The translations under genes and the position numbers were made by a program. From NCBI GenBank assembly GCA_023231005.1, contig JALNWG010000018.1:4315-68314 (forward strand): 64,000 nt of DNA. Reading direction: 5' to 3'. The stretch is from Bacteroidales bacterium (GTDB taxonomy: Bacteria > Bacteroidota > Bacteroidia > Bacteroidales > FEN-979). Each line of letters opens with the position of its first letter. The stretch's first letter is position 1. The notes beneath the pieces are model-generated. The model was not told the origin of the DNA. It made no database searches and worked only from the letters and a program-made list of their open reading frames with translations. This document shows, piece by piece, positions 44,989 through 54,922 of the stretch.

Positions 44989-45616
44989 GTACAACTACAT
45001 CGTAATAGAAGGCAATATCGGAGCAGGAAAGACATCGCTGGCAACACAGATGGCCAAAGAACTTAACGCTTCTCTGATTCTCGAGCAATTTGAAGAGAAC
45101 TCTTTTTTACCTAAATTTTATGAAGATCCACTCCGGTATTCATTTCCATTAGAACTCTCTTTTTTGGCCGACCGGTATCAGCAATTGAAAAATCATTTCA
45201 ATAAACCCGATCTCTTTACCTCCTTCACCATTGCCGATTATTTCATCTTCAAATCGCTGATCTTCGCCAGCCGCAATCTTGAATCACTTGAATTCGGACT
45301 CTATGGAAAACTTTTCAACATCGTCTCTTCTGTCGTCCCCCGGCCCGAACTGATCGTCTACCTTTACCTCAACCTGGAAAATCTGAAGAAAAATATCGAA
45401 AAACGTGGCCGTCCTTATGAACAAAACATCAAGTTCGACTATCTCGATAAAATACAAACCGGGTATCTTGAATTTCTACGACAGCAACCCGACCTCCGCG
45501 TACTGCTAATCGATACCAACAACCTTGATTTTGTTGCCCATAATGAAGACTACCAATGGCTCAAAGAAGTGATCATGAAAGAATATCCGGTTGGAATGCA
45601 CACCCTCACAAAATGA
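44987..45616 (+). CDS. Deoxynucleoside kinase
   Basis: A 209-residue member of the dNK family, which phosphorylates deoxynucleosides with ATP. The P-loop EGNIGAGKTSLA (about 8-19) is next to the N-terminus. The catalytic region shows FLADRYQQL (about 60-68) with the ERS/DR-type Arg, and the lid RGRPYEQNIKFDYLDKI (about 141-157) carries the substrate Tyr and Arg residues. Specificity cannot be told. The start is TTG, made partly by the preceding heptamer array; no ATG is available before the P-loop. Adjacent to folK, a pairing common in Bacteroidetes. Confidence 0.9.
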   Translation: MYNYIVIEGNIGAGKTSLATQMAKELNASLILEQFEENSFLPKFYEDPLRYSFPLELSFLADRYQQLKNHFNKPDLFTSFTIADYFIFKSLIFASRNLESLEFGLYGKLFNIVSSVVPRPELIVYLYLNLENLKKNIEKRGRPYEQNIKFDYLDKIQTGYLEFLRQQPDLRVLLIDTNNLDFVAHNEDYQWLKEVIMKEYPVGMHTLTK

Positions 45617-45659
45617 TGCACTCACTTCGTTTGCCGATGGATTTCTTCCCTCCCTCCTC

Positions 45660-46301
45660 CTAATTTGCAAATAGTTTTTTCAGTAACTGGTCGATTTTAT
45701 AACCATAATCGGGATCTGCTGCCCAGGTACCTGCCAGATCATAAATCGTAAAGACCGTACCGCGATGCACATGTTCCAGCCGTTTATCCACCGGAGGGGA
45801 TTGTAAAGGATCTACACTGGCATAAGCTTTGAGATGTTGAATATGCGCCCTTACACCCTCTTCCATTGAATCAAACCAGTCGCCTGCCGTATAGGCATTG
45901 ATGGCACCCAAACCACAGAAATTATTCTGGAACCGGCTTACAGAACCGGTAAACCGCAGGAAACCGGTCTCCAAACACATCTGGCATACGGCTACATCAT
46001 GGTTCACTCCTTCCCGCTTGCTTTCGATAATATACGTCCGGATCAGCCGGACAAGATAAGCCGAATCAAGATTGTTATTGTTATCAAGCATGAAACTGAT
46101 GAGGGTCGACGGGGACTTGATCCCACGGTCCATGATCATGATCGATGGATATGCTGGCCGTCGGGGGGCGCGATCGGTAACCCTCCCACCGGAAAAAACC
46201 GGAGGAACCATCAGGAGAAAAAAAAGCAACAGGGACTGTCGCACCAACAACATTACAGCGTGTTTATTCACGTCGCAAGAGTAATCGAATTTTCCACACA
46301 A
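45660..46301 (-). CDS. Secreted glucosaminidase (GH73 family)
   Basis: This 213-residue protein has an N-terminal hydrophobic signal (about 15-38) and a glucosaminidase domain (about 75-213). The catalytic Glu is expected in VAVCQMCLETGFLRF (about 101-115), and NNFCGLGAI (about 124-132) and GVRAHIQHLKAYA (about 148-160) are characteristic. GH73 enzymes cleave the GlcNAc-MurNAc bond of peptidoglycan. It is an isolated minus-strand gene facing the kinase gene. The WAADPDYGYKI ending (about 193-203) is typical of the family. Confidence 0.88.
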   Translation of the reverse strand: MCGKFDYSCDVNKHAVMLLVRQSLLLFFLLMVPPVFSGGRVTDRAPRRPAYPSIMIMDRGIKSPSTLISFMLDNNNNLDSAYLVRLIRTYIIESKREGVNHDVAVCQMCLETGFLRFTGSVSRFQNNFCGLGAINAYTAGDWFDSMEEGVRAHIQHLKAYASVDPLQSPPVDKRLEHVHRGTVFTIYDLAGTWAADPDYGYKIDQLLKKLFAN

Positions 46302-46411
46302 AAAAGCACCTTCGGCCTTTTTTTTTGCACAGGAAAATGTTCATATTTTATTGTCCTGATCAATAGATTCACTTCGTTCGATGATAAAACTGCAACCGAT
46401 GGAATTATTTA

Positions 46412-46419
46412 TATCTTTG
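46412..46419 (+). promoter_or_regulatory. -7 element of sppA
   Basis: TATCTTTG, exact to TAnnTTTG, 22 bp before the sppA ATG at 46442. Confidence 0.5.
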
Positions 46420-46441
46420 TCCCATATCAAAATTCCGCTCC

Positions 46442-48202
46442 ATGAAACAGTTTTTCAAATTCATGTTTGCCAGTATGCTGGGAACATTTCTCGTTTTGTT
46501 GATCCTGTCGGTTATATCGTTCGGGATCATTGCCGCTATCGTTGCTTCCGCTTCACAGGAAGAAGTGGTAATATCAAAAAACACGGTGCTTCAGCTTAAA
46601 CTGAACAAAACCATTGCCGACCGGAGTTCCAAAACAAAGGTTGTGATGGGTTATTCCGGCCCAGAAAAAAATACCGGATTGAATGAAATTCTGGATAATT
46701 TAAAGAAAGCAAAAAATGATGATAACATCGCCGGGATATATCTCGATCTGAGCGATATTCCTGCCGGTATTTCCACTGTATCGGAGATTCGTGAAGGATT
46801 GCTGGATTTTAAAAAATCAGGAAAATTTATTTGGGCCTATAGCGAAGTCTATTCTCAAAAATCATATTACCTGGCTACCGCAGCCGATAAAATTTTCCTT
46901 CAACCCCAGGGCGCAATCGAATTCAAAGGCCTTTCCTCCGAGATCATGTTCGTGAAAGGTTTACTTGAAAAACTGGATGTGAAAATGCAGATCATCCGTC
47001 ATGGTAAATTTAAAGCAGCTACGGAACCGCTGTTTCTGGACAAAATGAGTCCCGAAAACAGAAAGCAGATGACCGAACTTGTTAATAATGTATGGAATGA
47101 AATCCTCGACGGAATTGTTGATACCCGTAAAATAAGCCGGCAGGAGCTGAACAATCTTGCCGACAGTTTGAAAATTCAGACTGCAGAAGATGCCCTGAAA
47201 TACAAATTTGTGGATCAACTGGTCTATAAAGATGAATTGATCACCGAGATGAAGAAAAAACTCGCCCTCACCGACAAACAAAAAATTCAATTGGTAACGC
47301 TCGAAAAATATACCGATGTAGCAGAAAAGAAACACGGTACGACACCTTCCGATAAAATTGCCGTAGTCTATGCCAGTGGCTCCATTGGAAGCGGAACGGG
47401 CGACGATGAAAGTATTGGATCAGAGCGGATCTCCAAAGCGCTGAGAAAAGCGCGTGAAGATGACAAAGTGAAAGCCATCGTTTTCCGCATCAACTCAGGA
47501 GGTGGCAGCGCCCTGGCCAGCGATGTGATCTGGCGTGAAGTCGACCTCGCCCGCCAGGTGAAGCCCGTTGTGGCATCTTTCGGCGATGTGGCTGCCAGCG
47601 GAGGTTATTACATCGCCTGTGCTGCTTCAAAAATCATAGCCGACCCCACTACCATCACCGGCTCCATCGGAGTATTCGGAGTGATCCCAAATTTCCAGGG
47701 CCTCTTTTCCAAAAAATTGGGAATCACTTTCGATCTAGCCAATACCAACAAAAACAGTGACTATATTCCCGTTCAAAAACCCCTTACCCCCTATCAAACA
47801 CTACTCATCCAGCGTGATGTCGATCATATTTATGATGTCTTCACAGGAAAAGTGGCAGCCGGACGGAAAATGACCAAGGCTGCGGTCGACGACATCGGCC
47901 AGGGCCGGATATGGAGCGGCACGGATGCAAAAAACATCGGCCTGATCGACGATTTTGGCGGACTGTCAAAGGCTATTGAAACAGCTGCGGAATTAGCAAA
48001 GATCAAAAACTACCGCATCCTCTCCCTCCCCGAACAAAAAGAATGGTTTGAAGAACTCATTAATCAGATCACCGGAAACGACCCCTCCGCAAAACTCAAG
48101 CAAGCCCTGGGCGAAAACTACCAGTATTACCAGTACCTGAAAGAACTCCAGGAAATGAAAGGGGTGCAGGCAAGGCTGCTTTATGACCTGAATTTGCAGT
48201 AA
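46442..48202 (+). CDS. sppA: Signal peptide peptidase SppA, 67K type
   Basis: SppA degrades cleaved signal peptides in the inner membrane. The 586-residue length fits the two-domain (67K) form. One N-terminal membrane helix (about 14-40) is followed by two ClpP-like domains. The general-base Lys is expected in IRHGKFKAATEPL (about 184-196) of the first domain and the nucleophilic Ser in GDVAASGGYYIACAA (about 381-395) of the second; the SGGGSALASD segment (about 351-360) is the oxyanion region. It ends at a strong terminator shared with nifJ. Confidence 0.95.
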   Translation: MKQFFKFMFASMLGTFLVLLILSVISFGIIAAIVASASQEEVVISKNTVLQLKLNKTIADRSSKTKVVMGYSGPEKNTGLNEILDNLKKAKNDDNIAGIYLDLSDIPAGISTVSEIREGLLDFKKSGKFIWAYSEVYSQKSYYLATAADKIFLQPQGAIEFKGLSSEIMFVKGLLEKLDVKMQIIRHGKFKAATEPLFLDKMSPENRKQMTELVNNVWNEILDGIVDTRKISRQELNNLADSLKIQTAEDALKYKFVDQLVYKDELITEMKKKLALTDKQKIQLVTLEKYTDVAEKKHGTTPSDKIAVVYASGSIGSGTGDDESIGSERISKALRKAREDDKVKAIVFRINSGGGSALASDVIWREVDLARQVKPVVASFGDVAASGGYYIACAASKIIADPTTITGSIGVFGVIPNFQGLFSKKLGITFDLANTNKNSDYIPVQKPLTPYQTLLIQRDVDHIYDVFTGKVAAGRKMTKAAVDDIGQGRIWSGTDAKNIGLIDDFGGLSKAIETAAELAKIKNYRILSLPEQKEWFEELINQITGNDPSAKLKQALGENYQYYQYLKELQEMKGVQARLLYDLNLQ

Positions 48203-48296
48203 GAACTCCCGAATGGAACTGAAGTCAGTTCACTTTTGAGAAACATTGACAATTATCAACTGCTTTAACTAACAATTACAAATACCTCACAACAAT

Positions 48297-48335
48297 AAAC
48301 CCCCTTCTCCTTGAAAGAGAAGGGGGTTTTTGGAA
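48297..48335. terminator. Bidirectional terminator between sppA and nifJ
   Basis: Stem ACCCCCTTCT/AGAAGGGGGT with about 9-nt loop, A-rich before and T-rich after, between convergent genes. Confidence 0.85.
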
Positions 48336-48353
48336 TAAGGCCATTGTTGCTCC

Positions 48354-51300
48354 TTAGAATTTCATTTCAGCCAACCGCTTGTAATTATTGTAACGCCATT
48401 TGGCACATTCTTCAGCAGCTTTGAACAATTCATCTGCTTCTTCCGGGAACAATTTTTTAAGGGAGGTATAACGTACTTCCCCATTTAGAAACTCCTGGAA
48501 TTTCGACCAGTCCGGTTCTTTGGAGTCGAGCGTGAAGGGATTCTTTCCGTCTTTTTCATTCATCGGATTGAACCGGTATAACTGCCAGTATCCTGAAGCT
48601 ACGGCATTACTCATTTCCGTTTCCACCTTGCCCATTCCGTTCCGTAATCCATGATTGATACAGGGAGCATAAGCAATGATCAGGGAAGGACCTTTATAGG
48701 ATTCGGCTTCTTTTACAGCACGGAACAACTGACCGTTGTTGGCACCCATCGAAACCTGAGATACATAAACATACCCATAAGCCATGGCCATTGCCCCAAG
48801 ATCCTTTTTCCGGATTTTTTTACCGGAAGCAGCAAATTTTGCAACGGCACCAATTGGCGTGGATTTGGATGACTGACCGCCGGTATTCGAATACACTTCA
48901 GTATCCAGAACCAGAATGTTGATGTCTTCGCCGGAAGCGATCACATGATCCAATCCACCATAACCGATATCATAAGCCCAGCCATCGCCACCGAGAATCC
49001 AGATCGATTTTTTAACCAAATATTGACGTAAGTCGATCAGGTCGGTAGCCAATTGATTGTTCTCTTTTTTCAGTAAGGGCAATAAACGGACAGTAGCCGC
49101 TTTGGAAGCATCCGCATCATACATGCCGTCAATCCAGGCTTGCATGGCTTCCATGGTCTCCGCACCCATCAGGTTTTCCTTGATGGCTGCCTTCATTTTT
49201 TCAGCAATGCGCTTACGAAGTTTCGTGATGGCAACAGCCATCCCTAATCCATATTCAGCATTATCTTCAAATAATGAATTGGCCCAGGCGGGTCCTTTTC
49301 CTTCCGAATTAACACAATATGGAGTATAAGGAGCGGTACCTCCATAAATAGAGGAACAACCAGTGGCATTGGCAATCATCATGCGTTCGCCATAAAGCTG
49401 GGTTAGCAGTTTTACATAAGGAGTCTCCCCACAACCGGAACAGGCACCCGAAAATTCAAAGAGAGGCTGTGAAAACTGACTGTTTTTGAAAGTCTTGAAA
49501 CGGTCAACTACAGTATCGGTTTTATAACTTACATGGTTAATAAGGTAATCCCAGTTTTTAATTTCAGAAAGTTGTGACCCCAGATCATGCAGTACCAGCG
49601 CTTTGGTTTTGGCAGGACAAACATCCAGACAGTTACCGCAACCGGTGCAATCGAGAGGGCTTACCTGCATACGGAATTCCAATCCGGCAAGTTCTTTACC
49701 AACGGCTTTCAAGGTTACCATGTCGGCTGGCGCATTTTTCTTTTCGGCCTCATTGAGAAGGAAAGGACGAATGGCAGCGTGAGGACAAACATAAGAACAT
49801 TGGTTACACTGAATACAGTTGGCGGAGATCCATTCCGGAATGTTCACGGCAATACCGCGTTTTTCGAGCTTGGTCATCCCGTTGGGGAATGTACCATCTT
49901 CGCGGCCTACAAAGGCGCTTACCGGAATATCATCGCCATTCATCGCGTTAACCGGATCAAAGATCTCACGGACAAATTTATTTTCGCTTACTTTGGAAGA
50001 AAGGTTCACCACAATTTTTGACCATTCGGCAGGAACATCAACTTTGGTTAATTCCCCACCCCGGTCGATGGCGGAATAGTTCATATTCACGACATCCTCA
50101 CCTTTACGCCCATACGTTTTGCTGATGGCTTTTTTCATCTCTTTCACGGCATTCTCATAAGGAATGACGTTGGCCACTTTAAAGAAAGCGCTCTGCATAA
50201 TGGAATTGGTACGGTTCCCCAAGCCAATCTCTTCAGCAATCTTGGTGGCATCAATGATATAGAAATTGATTTTGTGATCAGCCAGGTATTTTTTCATGTG
50301 ATCGGGAAGCCGTTTCTTTGACTCTTCTGCATTCCAGATGGAGTTGAGAAGGAAAGTACCGCCATCCTTGAGCCCTTTCAGCATATCGTATTTTTCGAGA
50401 TAGGCTGGTACATGGCAAGCAACAAAATCAGGTGTGATCACCAGATATGGGGAACGGATGGGGGTATCGCCGAAACGCAAATGGGATACGGTAATCCCGC
50501 CCGATTTTTTAGAATCGTAGAAGAAATAAGCCTGGGCATATTTATCGGTGTTATTTCCAATGATCTTAATGGAGTTTTTATTGGCTCCAACAGTTCCATC
50601 GGAACCAATACCGTAAAACTTGGCAGAATAGGTCCCCTTGGGGGCAATATCCATCTCCGGAAGTAACGGAAGCGAATGGAAGGTAACATCATCAACGATT
50701 CCAACCGTGAAGTGGTTTTTCGGTTCGTTGGCTTTCAAATTGTTGAAAACCGAGATAACCTGTGATGGGGTGGTATCTTTGGAACTGAGTCCATAACGAC
50801 CGGCAATGATCATCGGATGCTGTTCCCTTTCATAAAACATGTCGCGAATATCGAGATAAAGCGGGTCGCCATTGGCTCCGGGTTCTTTGGTACGATCGAG
50901 AACACAGATGCGTTTCACACTCTTGGGAAGCACATTAAAGAAATACTTAGAAGAGAAGGGACGATAAAGATGAACTGAGATCAATCCCACTTTTTCGCCT
51001 TTGGCCATCAGATAATCGATCACCTCTTTGGTGGTATCGGTGATGGAGCCCATGGCAACGATGATGTTTTCAGCTTGAGGATGACCATAATACATAAAAG
51101 GATGATATACCCGGCCACTCAATTTTGTGATTTCCTGCATATAAGCTTCTACGATGTCGGGGATCGGTTCATAGAATTTATTCACCGCTTCCTTAGCCTG
51201 GAAGAAAATATCGGGATTTTGAGCAGTACCGCGGGTTACCGGATGTTCGGGATTAAGGGCCCTATCGCGGAATTCCTGTAAGGCTTTAAAATCAAGCAAT

Positions 51301-51884
51301 TTGATCATATCTTCATTCTCGTAACATTCTACTTTCTGGATTTCATGAGAAGTCCTGAATCCATCGAAGAAATGAAGAAAAGGAACCCTTGATTTGATGG
51401 CTGCCAGGTGGGCGATTCCAGCAAGGTCCATAACTTCCTGAACCGAACCGGAAGCCAACATGGCAAAACCGGTCTGACGAGTAGCATAAATATCGCCATG
51501 ATCACCAAAAATTGAAAGAGCATGGGCTGCTACCGTACGGGCACTTACGTGGAAAACGGCTGGTAACAACTCCCCGGCTAATTTGTACATATTTGGAATC
51601 ATCAGCAAAAGCCCCTGAGAAGCGGTAAAGGTAGTGGTTAGCGCACCAGCCTGTAAGGATCCGTGAAGAGCTCCGGCAGCGCCAGCTTCACTCTGCATCT
51701 CTACTACTCTCACTTCATCACCAAAAATATTTTTACGACCATGTGCTGCCCATTCATCCACGTTTTCAGCCATATTCGATGAAGGGGTAATAGGGAATAT
51801 GGCAGCTACTTCACTGAACATATAAGCCATGTGAGCAGCAGCCTGATTACCGTCGCACGACAAGAATTTTTTCGTTTTATTCAT
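48354..51884 (-). CDS. nifJ: Pyruvate:ferredoxin (flavodoxin) oxidoreductase
   Basis: This single-chain 1176-residue enzyme decarboxylates pyruvate to acetyl-CoA with ferredoxin as acceptor. Domains in order: pyrimidine-binding domain (1-about 250, FPITPSSNMAE near 35-45), transketolase C-like and gamma domains (to about 630), a ferredoxin domain with two [4Fe-4S] motifs (CIQCNQCSYVCP about 686-697; CTGCGNCLDVCP about 742-753), and the TPP-binding domain with GCSSIYGGTAPYTPYC (about 848-863) and GDGWAYDIGYGG (about 968-979). A fourth cluster lies around GACSGCGETPY. It marks anaerobic carbon metabolism and can supply or use the ferredoxin of the AOR enzyme. -7 element TACTTTTG at 51940-51947. 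Confidence 0.97.
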   Translation of the reverse strand: MNKTKKFLSCDGNQAAAHMAYMFSEVAAIFPITPSSNMAENVDEWAAHGRKNIFGDEVRVVEMQSEAGAAGALHGSLQAGALTTTFTASQGLLLMIPNMYKLAGELLPAVFHVSARTVAAHALSIFGDHGDIYATRQTGFAMLASGSVQEVMDLAGIAHLAAIKSRVPFLHFFDGFRTSHEIQKVECYENEDMIKLLDFKALQEFRDRALNPEHPVTRGTAQNPDIFFQAKEAVNKFYEPIPDIVEAYMQEITKLSGRVYHPFMYYGHPQAENIIVAMGSITDTTKEVIDYLMAKGEKVGLISVHLYRPFSSKYFFNVLPKSVKRICVLDRTKEPGANGDPLYLDIRDMFYEREQHPMIIAGRYGLSSKDTTPSQVISVFNNLKANEPKNHFTVGIVDDVTFHSLPLLPEMDIAPKGTYSAKFYGIGSDGTVGANKNSIKIIGNNTDKYAQAYFFYDSKKSGGITVSHLRFGDTPIRSPYLVITPDFVACHVPAYLEKYDMLKGLKDGGTFLLNSIWNAEESKKRLPDHMKKYLADHKINFYIIDATKIAEEIGLGNRTNSIMQSAFFKVANVIPYENAVKEMKKAISKTYGRKGEDVVNMNYSAIDRGGELTKVDVPAEWSKIVVNLSSKVSENKFVREIFDPVNAMNGDDIPVSAFVGREDGTFPNGMTKLEKRGIAVNIPEWISANCIQCNQCSYVCPHAAIRPFLLNEAEKKNAPADMVTLKAVGKELAGLEFRMQVSPLDCTGCGNCLDVCPAKTKALVLHDLGSQLSEIKNWDYLINHVSYKTDTVVDRFKTFKNSQFSQPLFEFSGACSGCGETPYVKLLTQLYGERMMIANATGCSSIYGGTAPYTPYCVNSEGKGPAWANSLFEDNAEYGLGMAVAITKLRKRIAEKMKAAIKENLMGAETMEAMQAWIDGMYDADASKAATVRLLPLLKKENNQLATDLIDLRQYLVKKSIWILGGDGWAYDIGYGGLDHVIASGEDINILVLDTEVYSNTGGQSSKSTPIGAVAKFAASGKKIRKKDLGAMAMAYGYVYVSQVSMGANNGQLFRAVKEAESYKGPSLIIAYAPCINHGLRNGMGKVETEMSNAVASGYWQLYRFNPMNEKDGKNPFTLDSKEPDWSKFQEFLNGEVRYTSLKKLFPEEADELFKAAEECAKWRYNNYKRLAEMKF

Positions 51885-51939
51885 AATATATTGAAATTTA
51901 AGAAATTAGTTTCTCTGTTGTGAAATTACTAACAGTCGG

Positions 51940-51947
51940 CAAAAGTA
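51940..51947 (-). promoter_or_regulatory. -7 element of nifJ
   Basis: TACTTTTG on the minus strand, about 55 bp before the nifJ ATG. No clear -33 box at 19 bp. Confidence 0.5.
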
Positions 51948-51969
51948 CAAAAAAATTCCGGAAAATTGC

Positions 51970-52004
51970 TATTCTTAATTCTTAATTCCTAATTCCTAAT
52001 TGTT
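51970..52004. repeat. Heptamer array, 5 units, upstream of mutS2
   Basis: TATTCTT, AATTCTT, AATTCCT, AATTCCT, AATTGTT. It lies in the nifJ-mutS2 divergent gap, 45 bp from the mutS2 ATG and upstream of its -7 element. Confidence 0.75.
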
Positions 52005-52037
52005 TAATCGGTGATCGGCCATCTACCATCTTTTCCT

Positions 52038-52045
52038 TACCTTTG
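52038..52045 (+). promoter_or_regulatory. -7 element 4 bp from the mutS2 ATG
   Basis: TACCTTTG exactly fits TAnnTTTG and is separated from the ATG at 52050 by CTGT only. A transcript starting at the usual distance would be leaderless or nearly so. Confidence 0.55.
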
Positions 52046-52049
52046 CTGT

Positions 52050-54401
52050 ATGATCTTCCCTTCAAACTTTGAACAAAAACTCGGTTTCGATGCCCTCCGG
52101 CAGTTGCTCAGAGCGTATTGTCTGAGTTCGCTGGGGAGAGAGAATGTAGATCTGATTTCCTTTTCAACCGATCCTGACGAGATTGAACAATGGCTGTCGG
52201 GAACTGCCGAGATGCGGCAAATTCTGGAGTTTGAGGAACATTTTCCGGCACAGGATTATTATGATATGATCCCTGCCCTTCTTGGTATCCGGATCCCTGG
52301 TTCTTATATGGAACCTGAACAACTGTCGGAATTGCGGCTCTCGTTGACTGCCATCTTGACTTTAATCGATTTCCTGAGTGAACGAACTAATAAATATCCG
52401 GTTCTTAACCGACTTCTTCAGCAAACAGAATTCAGAACCCAGCAAGTTCGTAATGTAGCGCTACCTGCCATTTGCCATCCGTCATCCGCCAATGAAGTAT
52501 GTCCATCTATCATTGAACTTTTAGCTCGGCTTGACAAAATCCTGAACGAAAAATCGGAGATTCGCGATTCGGCTTCGGTGGAATTACAAAGAATCAGGAA
52601 GGAAAAGGTTTCCATGCAAACTTCTGTAGAGCGAAAGGTTGTTCAGTGTTTTAACCAGGCTCGTAAAAGCGGCTGGGTACCCGAAGATGCGGATATCACG
52701 ATACGAAATGGACGGTTGGTGATCCCGATGATCAGTACCCACAAGCGAAAAATTGCAGGGTTTGTCCATGATGAATCGGCTACCGGTCACACGGTATTTG
52801 TGGAACCAGCCGAGATCTTTGAGACCAATAATGAAATACGGGAACTTGAATATGCTGAACGCCGGGAAATTGTGAAGATCCTGGCCGCTTTTGCCACCCT
52901 GCTTCGCCCGGATATTGAATTGCTGATCCAGGCTTACCGGTTTCTCGGGAAGATAGACTTTATCCGGGCCAAAGGAAGATTGGCCATCAATACGGGAGGA
53001 AGAAAGCCCATGTTGTCTGCGAGTTCATCAAGCCTCCTTTGGCGCGGAGCCATCCATCCGCTTCTTTTTCTCAGTCATCAGAAACAAAAAAAAGAGATCG
53101 TTCCACTTGATATTGAATTACATCAAGAGCAACGGATCATCATCATTTCCGGACCGAATGCGGGGGGAAAATCGGTGTGCTTGAAAACAGTAGGATTGGT
53201 GCAGTATATGTACCAATGCGGACTTCTGCCACCGGTTAAAGAAGATTCGGAGTTTTGCATTTTTAAAAACATCTTCATCGATATCGGCGATGAGCAATCG
53301 ATCGACAACGACCTCAGCACCTATACCTCCAAATTGATCAACCTGAAATTTTTTCTTGAACACATTGATAACCATTCCTTATTTTTGATCGATGAACTGG
53401 GAACCGGCACCGATCCTTCCCTGGGAGGTGCCATTGCCGAAGCAACCCTCGAATCGCTCAACGAAAAAGGGGCTTTCGGAGTCGTCACAACCCATTATTC
53501 CAATTTGAAACTCCTGGCCGGCCGGCTATCCGGAATTGTAAATGGTGCCATGCTTTTCGACCTGAAGAAATTAAAACCATTATACCAGTTGAAAACCGGA
53601 AAACCGGGAAGTTCTTTTGCTCTGGAAATCGCCCATGAAATTGGGTTTCCGGAGGATGTATTACAAATTGCGCGGGAAAAAACCGGGAAAAGTCAGCTCG
53701 ATTTCGACCGTGAACTTCAAAACCTGGATGTTGAAAAAATAGAGATCAAACAAAAATCAACGGAATTAAAAATTGCCGATGACTTTTTATCTGAATTAAT
53801 CAGGAAATATGAAAAGCTAACTTCAGATCTCGAATCCAGGAAAAAAGAAATCCTGGAAAATGCCCGTGAAGAGGCTCGTGAATTACTGTCACAGTCGAAT
53901 AAAGTCATTGAAAAAACCATCCGGGAGATCCGCGAAGCCCAGGCAGAAAAAACCCAAACCAAAGCAGCACGACAAAACCTTTCGACTCTCAAAACCGAGC
54001 TGGAAGAAAAAAACAAATCCGGCAGCCCAGCCTCGCCGGCAGGCAAGCAACATCTGTTATCCAAAGTGGAGCAACCCATCCGTGAACGAAGCGAACCAAT
54101 CGGTCGCCGTATGCTCAGGTCGCAGGTCTACCCTGACTTTCAGCAAAAAGTCGAGAATTTTACGTTCACTTTGGATCTGAGAGGAAAACGGGTAGATGAG
54201 GCGCAGATGATGTTGCAACGATATATCGATGATGCCATTTTATTATCGATCCATGAAGTAAATATTTTACATGGAAAAGGAAATGGCGTATTGCGACAAG
54301 TAACCCGCGATTACCTGCGTTTGCAAAAAGAGGTGAAAACAGCGCGGGATGCTGCATTGGAACAAGGTGGTGCCGGAATTACCGTAGTAACTTTCAGATA
54401 A
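52050..54401 (+). CDS. mutS2: Endonuclease MutS2
   Basis: MutS2 is a MutS-like ATPase that suppresses recombination or rescues collided ribosomes. I use ATG 52050 (783 residues; MIFPSNFEQKLGF), as an upstream start would lie before the promoter. The core and clamp regions precede Walker A SGPNAGGKSVCLK (about 366-378), DELGTGTDPSLGG Walker B (about 448-460) and the THYSNLK loop (about 483-489). A coiled-coil (about 540-650) leads to the C-terminal Smr nuclease domain (LDLRGKRVDEAQMML about 708-722; LHGKGNGVLR about 745-754). Residues about 659-666 (SPASPAGK) come from a GC-rich palindromic repeat in the linker. Confidence 0.95.
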   Translation: MIFPSNFEQKLGFDALRQLLRAYCLSSLGRENVDLISFSTDPDEIEQWLSGTAEMRQILEFEEHFPAQDYYDMIPALLGIRIPGSYMEPEQLSELRLSLTAILTLIDFLSERTNKYPVLNRLLQQTEFRTQQVRNVALPAICHPSSANEVCPSIIELLARLDKILNEKSEIRDSASVELQRIRKEKVSMQTSVERKVVQCFNQARKSGWVPEDADITIRNGRLVIPMISTHKRKIAGFVHDESATGHTVFVEPAEIFETNNEIRELEYAERREIVKILAAFATLLRPDIELLIQAYRFLGKIDFIRAKGRLAINTGGRKPMLSASSSSLLWRGAIHPLLFLSHQKQKKEIVPLDIELHQEQRIIIISGPNAGGKSVCLKTVGLVQYMYQCGLLPPVKEDSEFCIFKNIFIDIGDEQSIDNDLSTYTSKLINLKFFLEHIDNHSLFLIDELGTGTDPSLGGAIAEATLESLNEKGAFGVVTTHYSNLKLLAGRLSGIVNGAMLFDLKKLKPLYQLKTGKPGSSFALEIAHEIGFPEDVLQIAREKTGKSQLDFDRELQNLDVEKIEIKQKSTELKIADDFLSELIRKYEKLTSDLESRKKEILENAREEARELLSQSNKVIEKTIREIREAQAEKTQTKAARQNLSTLKTELEEKNKSGSPASPAGKQHLLSKVEQPIRERSEPIGRRMLRSQVYPDFQQKVENFTFTLDLRGKRVDEAQMMLQRYIDDAILLSIHEVNILHGKGNGVLRQVTRDYLRLQKEVKTARDAALEQGGAGITVVTFR
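54021..54047. repeat. GC-rich palindromic repeat inside mutS2
   Basis: In the linker before Smr, the segment with core GCCGGCAGGCAAG shares its CCGGCA/GGCAAG parts with the intergenic copy at 21165-21193. On the opposite strand it reads LPAGEAGLP. It keeps the mutS2 frame. Confidence 0.5.
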
Positions 54402-54493
54402 AATGAGTATTATCGAAATGATAAAACATTTGTTTTGTTATATTTTTTTACTTTTACAAAAAATAAATTGCAAACCTTTTAATCCTGGATTTT

Positions 54494-54922
54494 ATGAAAT
54501 CTATTAAATTCAATGCATCCGAGCTCGAATTTTTGAAAAACCATTATGAGCTGGAATTGGTTGATGCCGAAAATTATATCGGTGAAATAAAAAATATATT
54601 AAAAAAATTAGGTGTCTCTGAAAAGAACATCCCTGAAACGACTACTCAAAAACCGGTCGATAAACAAAAAAAAGGAAAACGCGGCAGACCTAAAAAAGTA
54701 ATTGAGGAAATAATTGTTGATCCGGCAATGGAACCCGAAAAAAAAGCAAAACGGGGAAGAAAACCAAAATTAGAAAAACCAGTCCTTGAAAACAAAGCAG
54801 AAAAGAAACCCTTTAAAAAAAGAGGGAAAAGAGCAGCAACCAAGGTCTTCAAAACAACGCCTAATAAAGCTGCAATGAAATCTCTTGTAACTCCCGTTGT
54901 AGAATCCGTCCCAATCATCTAA
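54494..54922 (+). CDS. Small AT-hook-type basic protein
   Basis: No named family recognised. The 142-residue protein has an N-terminal helical part (about 1-45: ASELEFLKNHYELELVDAENYIGEIKNILKKLG) that could dimerise, followed by a Lys/Pro-rich tail with three AT-hook-like motifs: KRGRPKK (about 57-63), KRGRKPK (about 82-88) and KKRGKRA (about 106-112). AT-hooks bind the minor groove of AT-rich DNA, so a nucleoid-associated protein is likely. An AT-rich stretch upstream (54420-54490) may itself be a target. Followed by a 179-bp gap holding a hairpin (54964-54990) and the rpsT promoter. Confidence 0.6.
   Translation: MKSIKFNASELEFLKNHYELELVDAENYIGEIKNILKKLGVSEKNIPETTTQKPVDKQKKGKRGRPKKVIEEIIVDPAMEPEKKAKRGRKPKLEKPVLENKAEKKPFKKRGKRAATKVFKTTPNKAAMKSLVTPVVESVPII

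Noticed and set aside
45999..46445. Plus-strand 148-codon frame antisense to the glucosaminidase gene
   Set aside because: The minus-strand protein has signal peptide and family motifs; the antisense frame has none.
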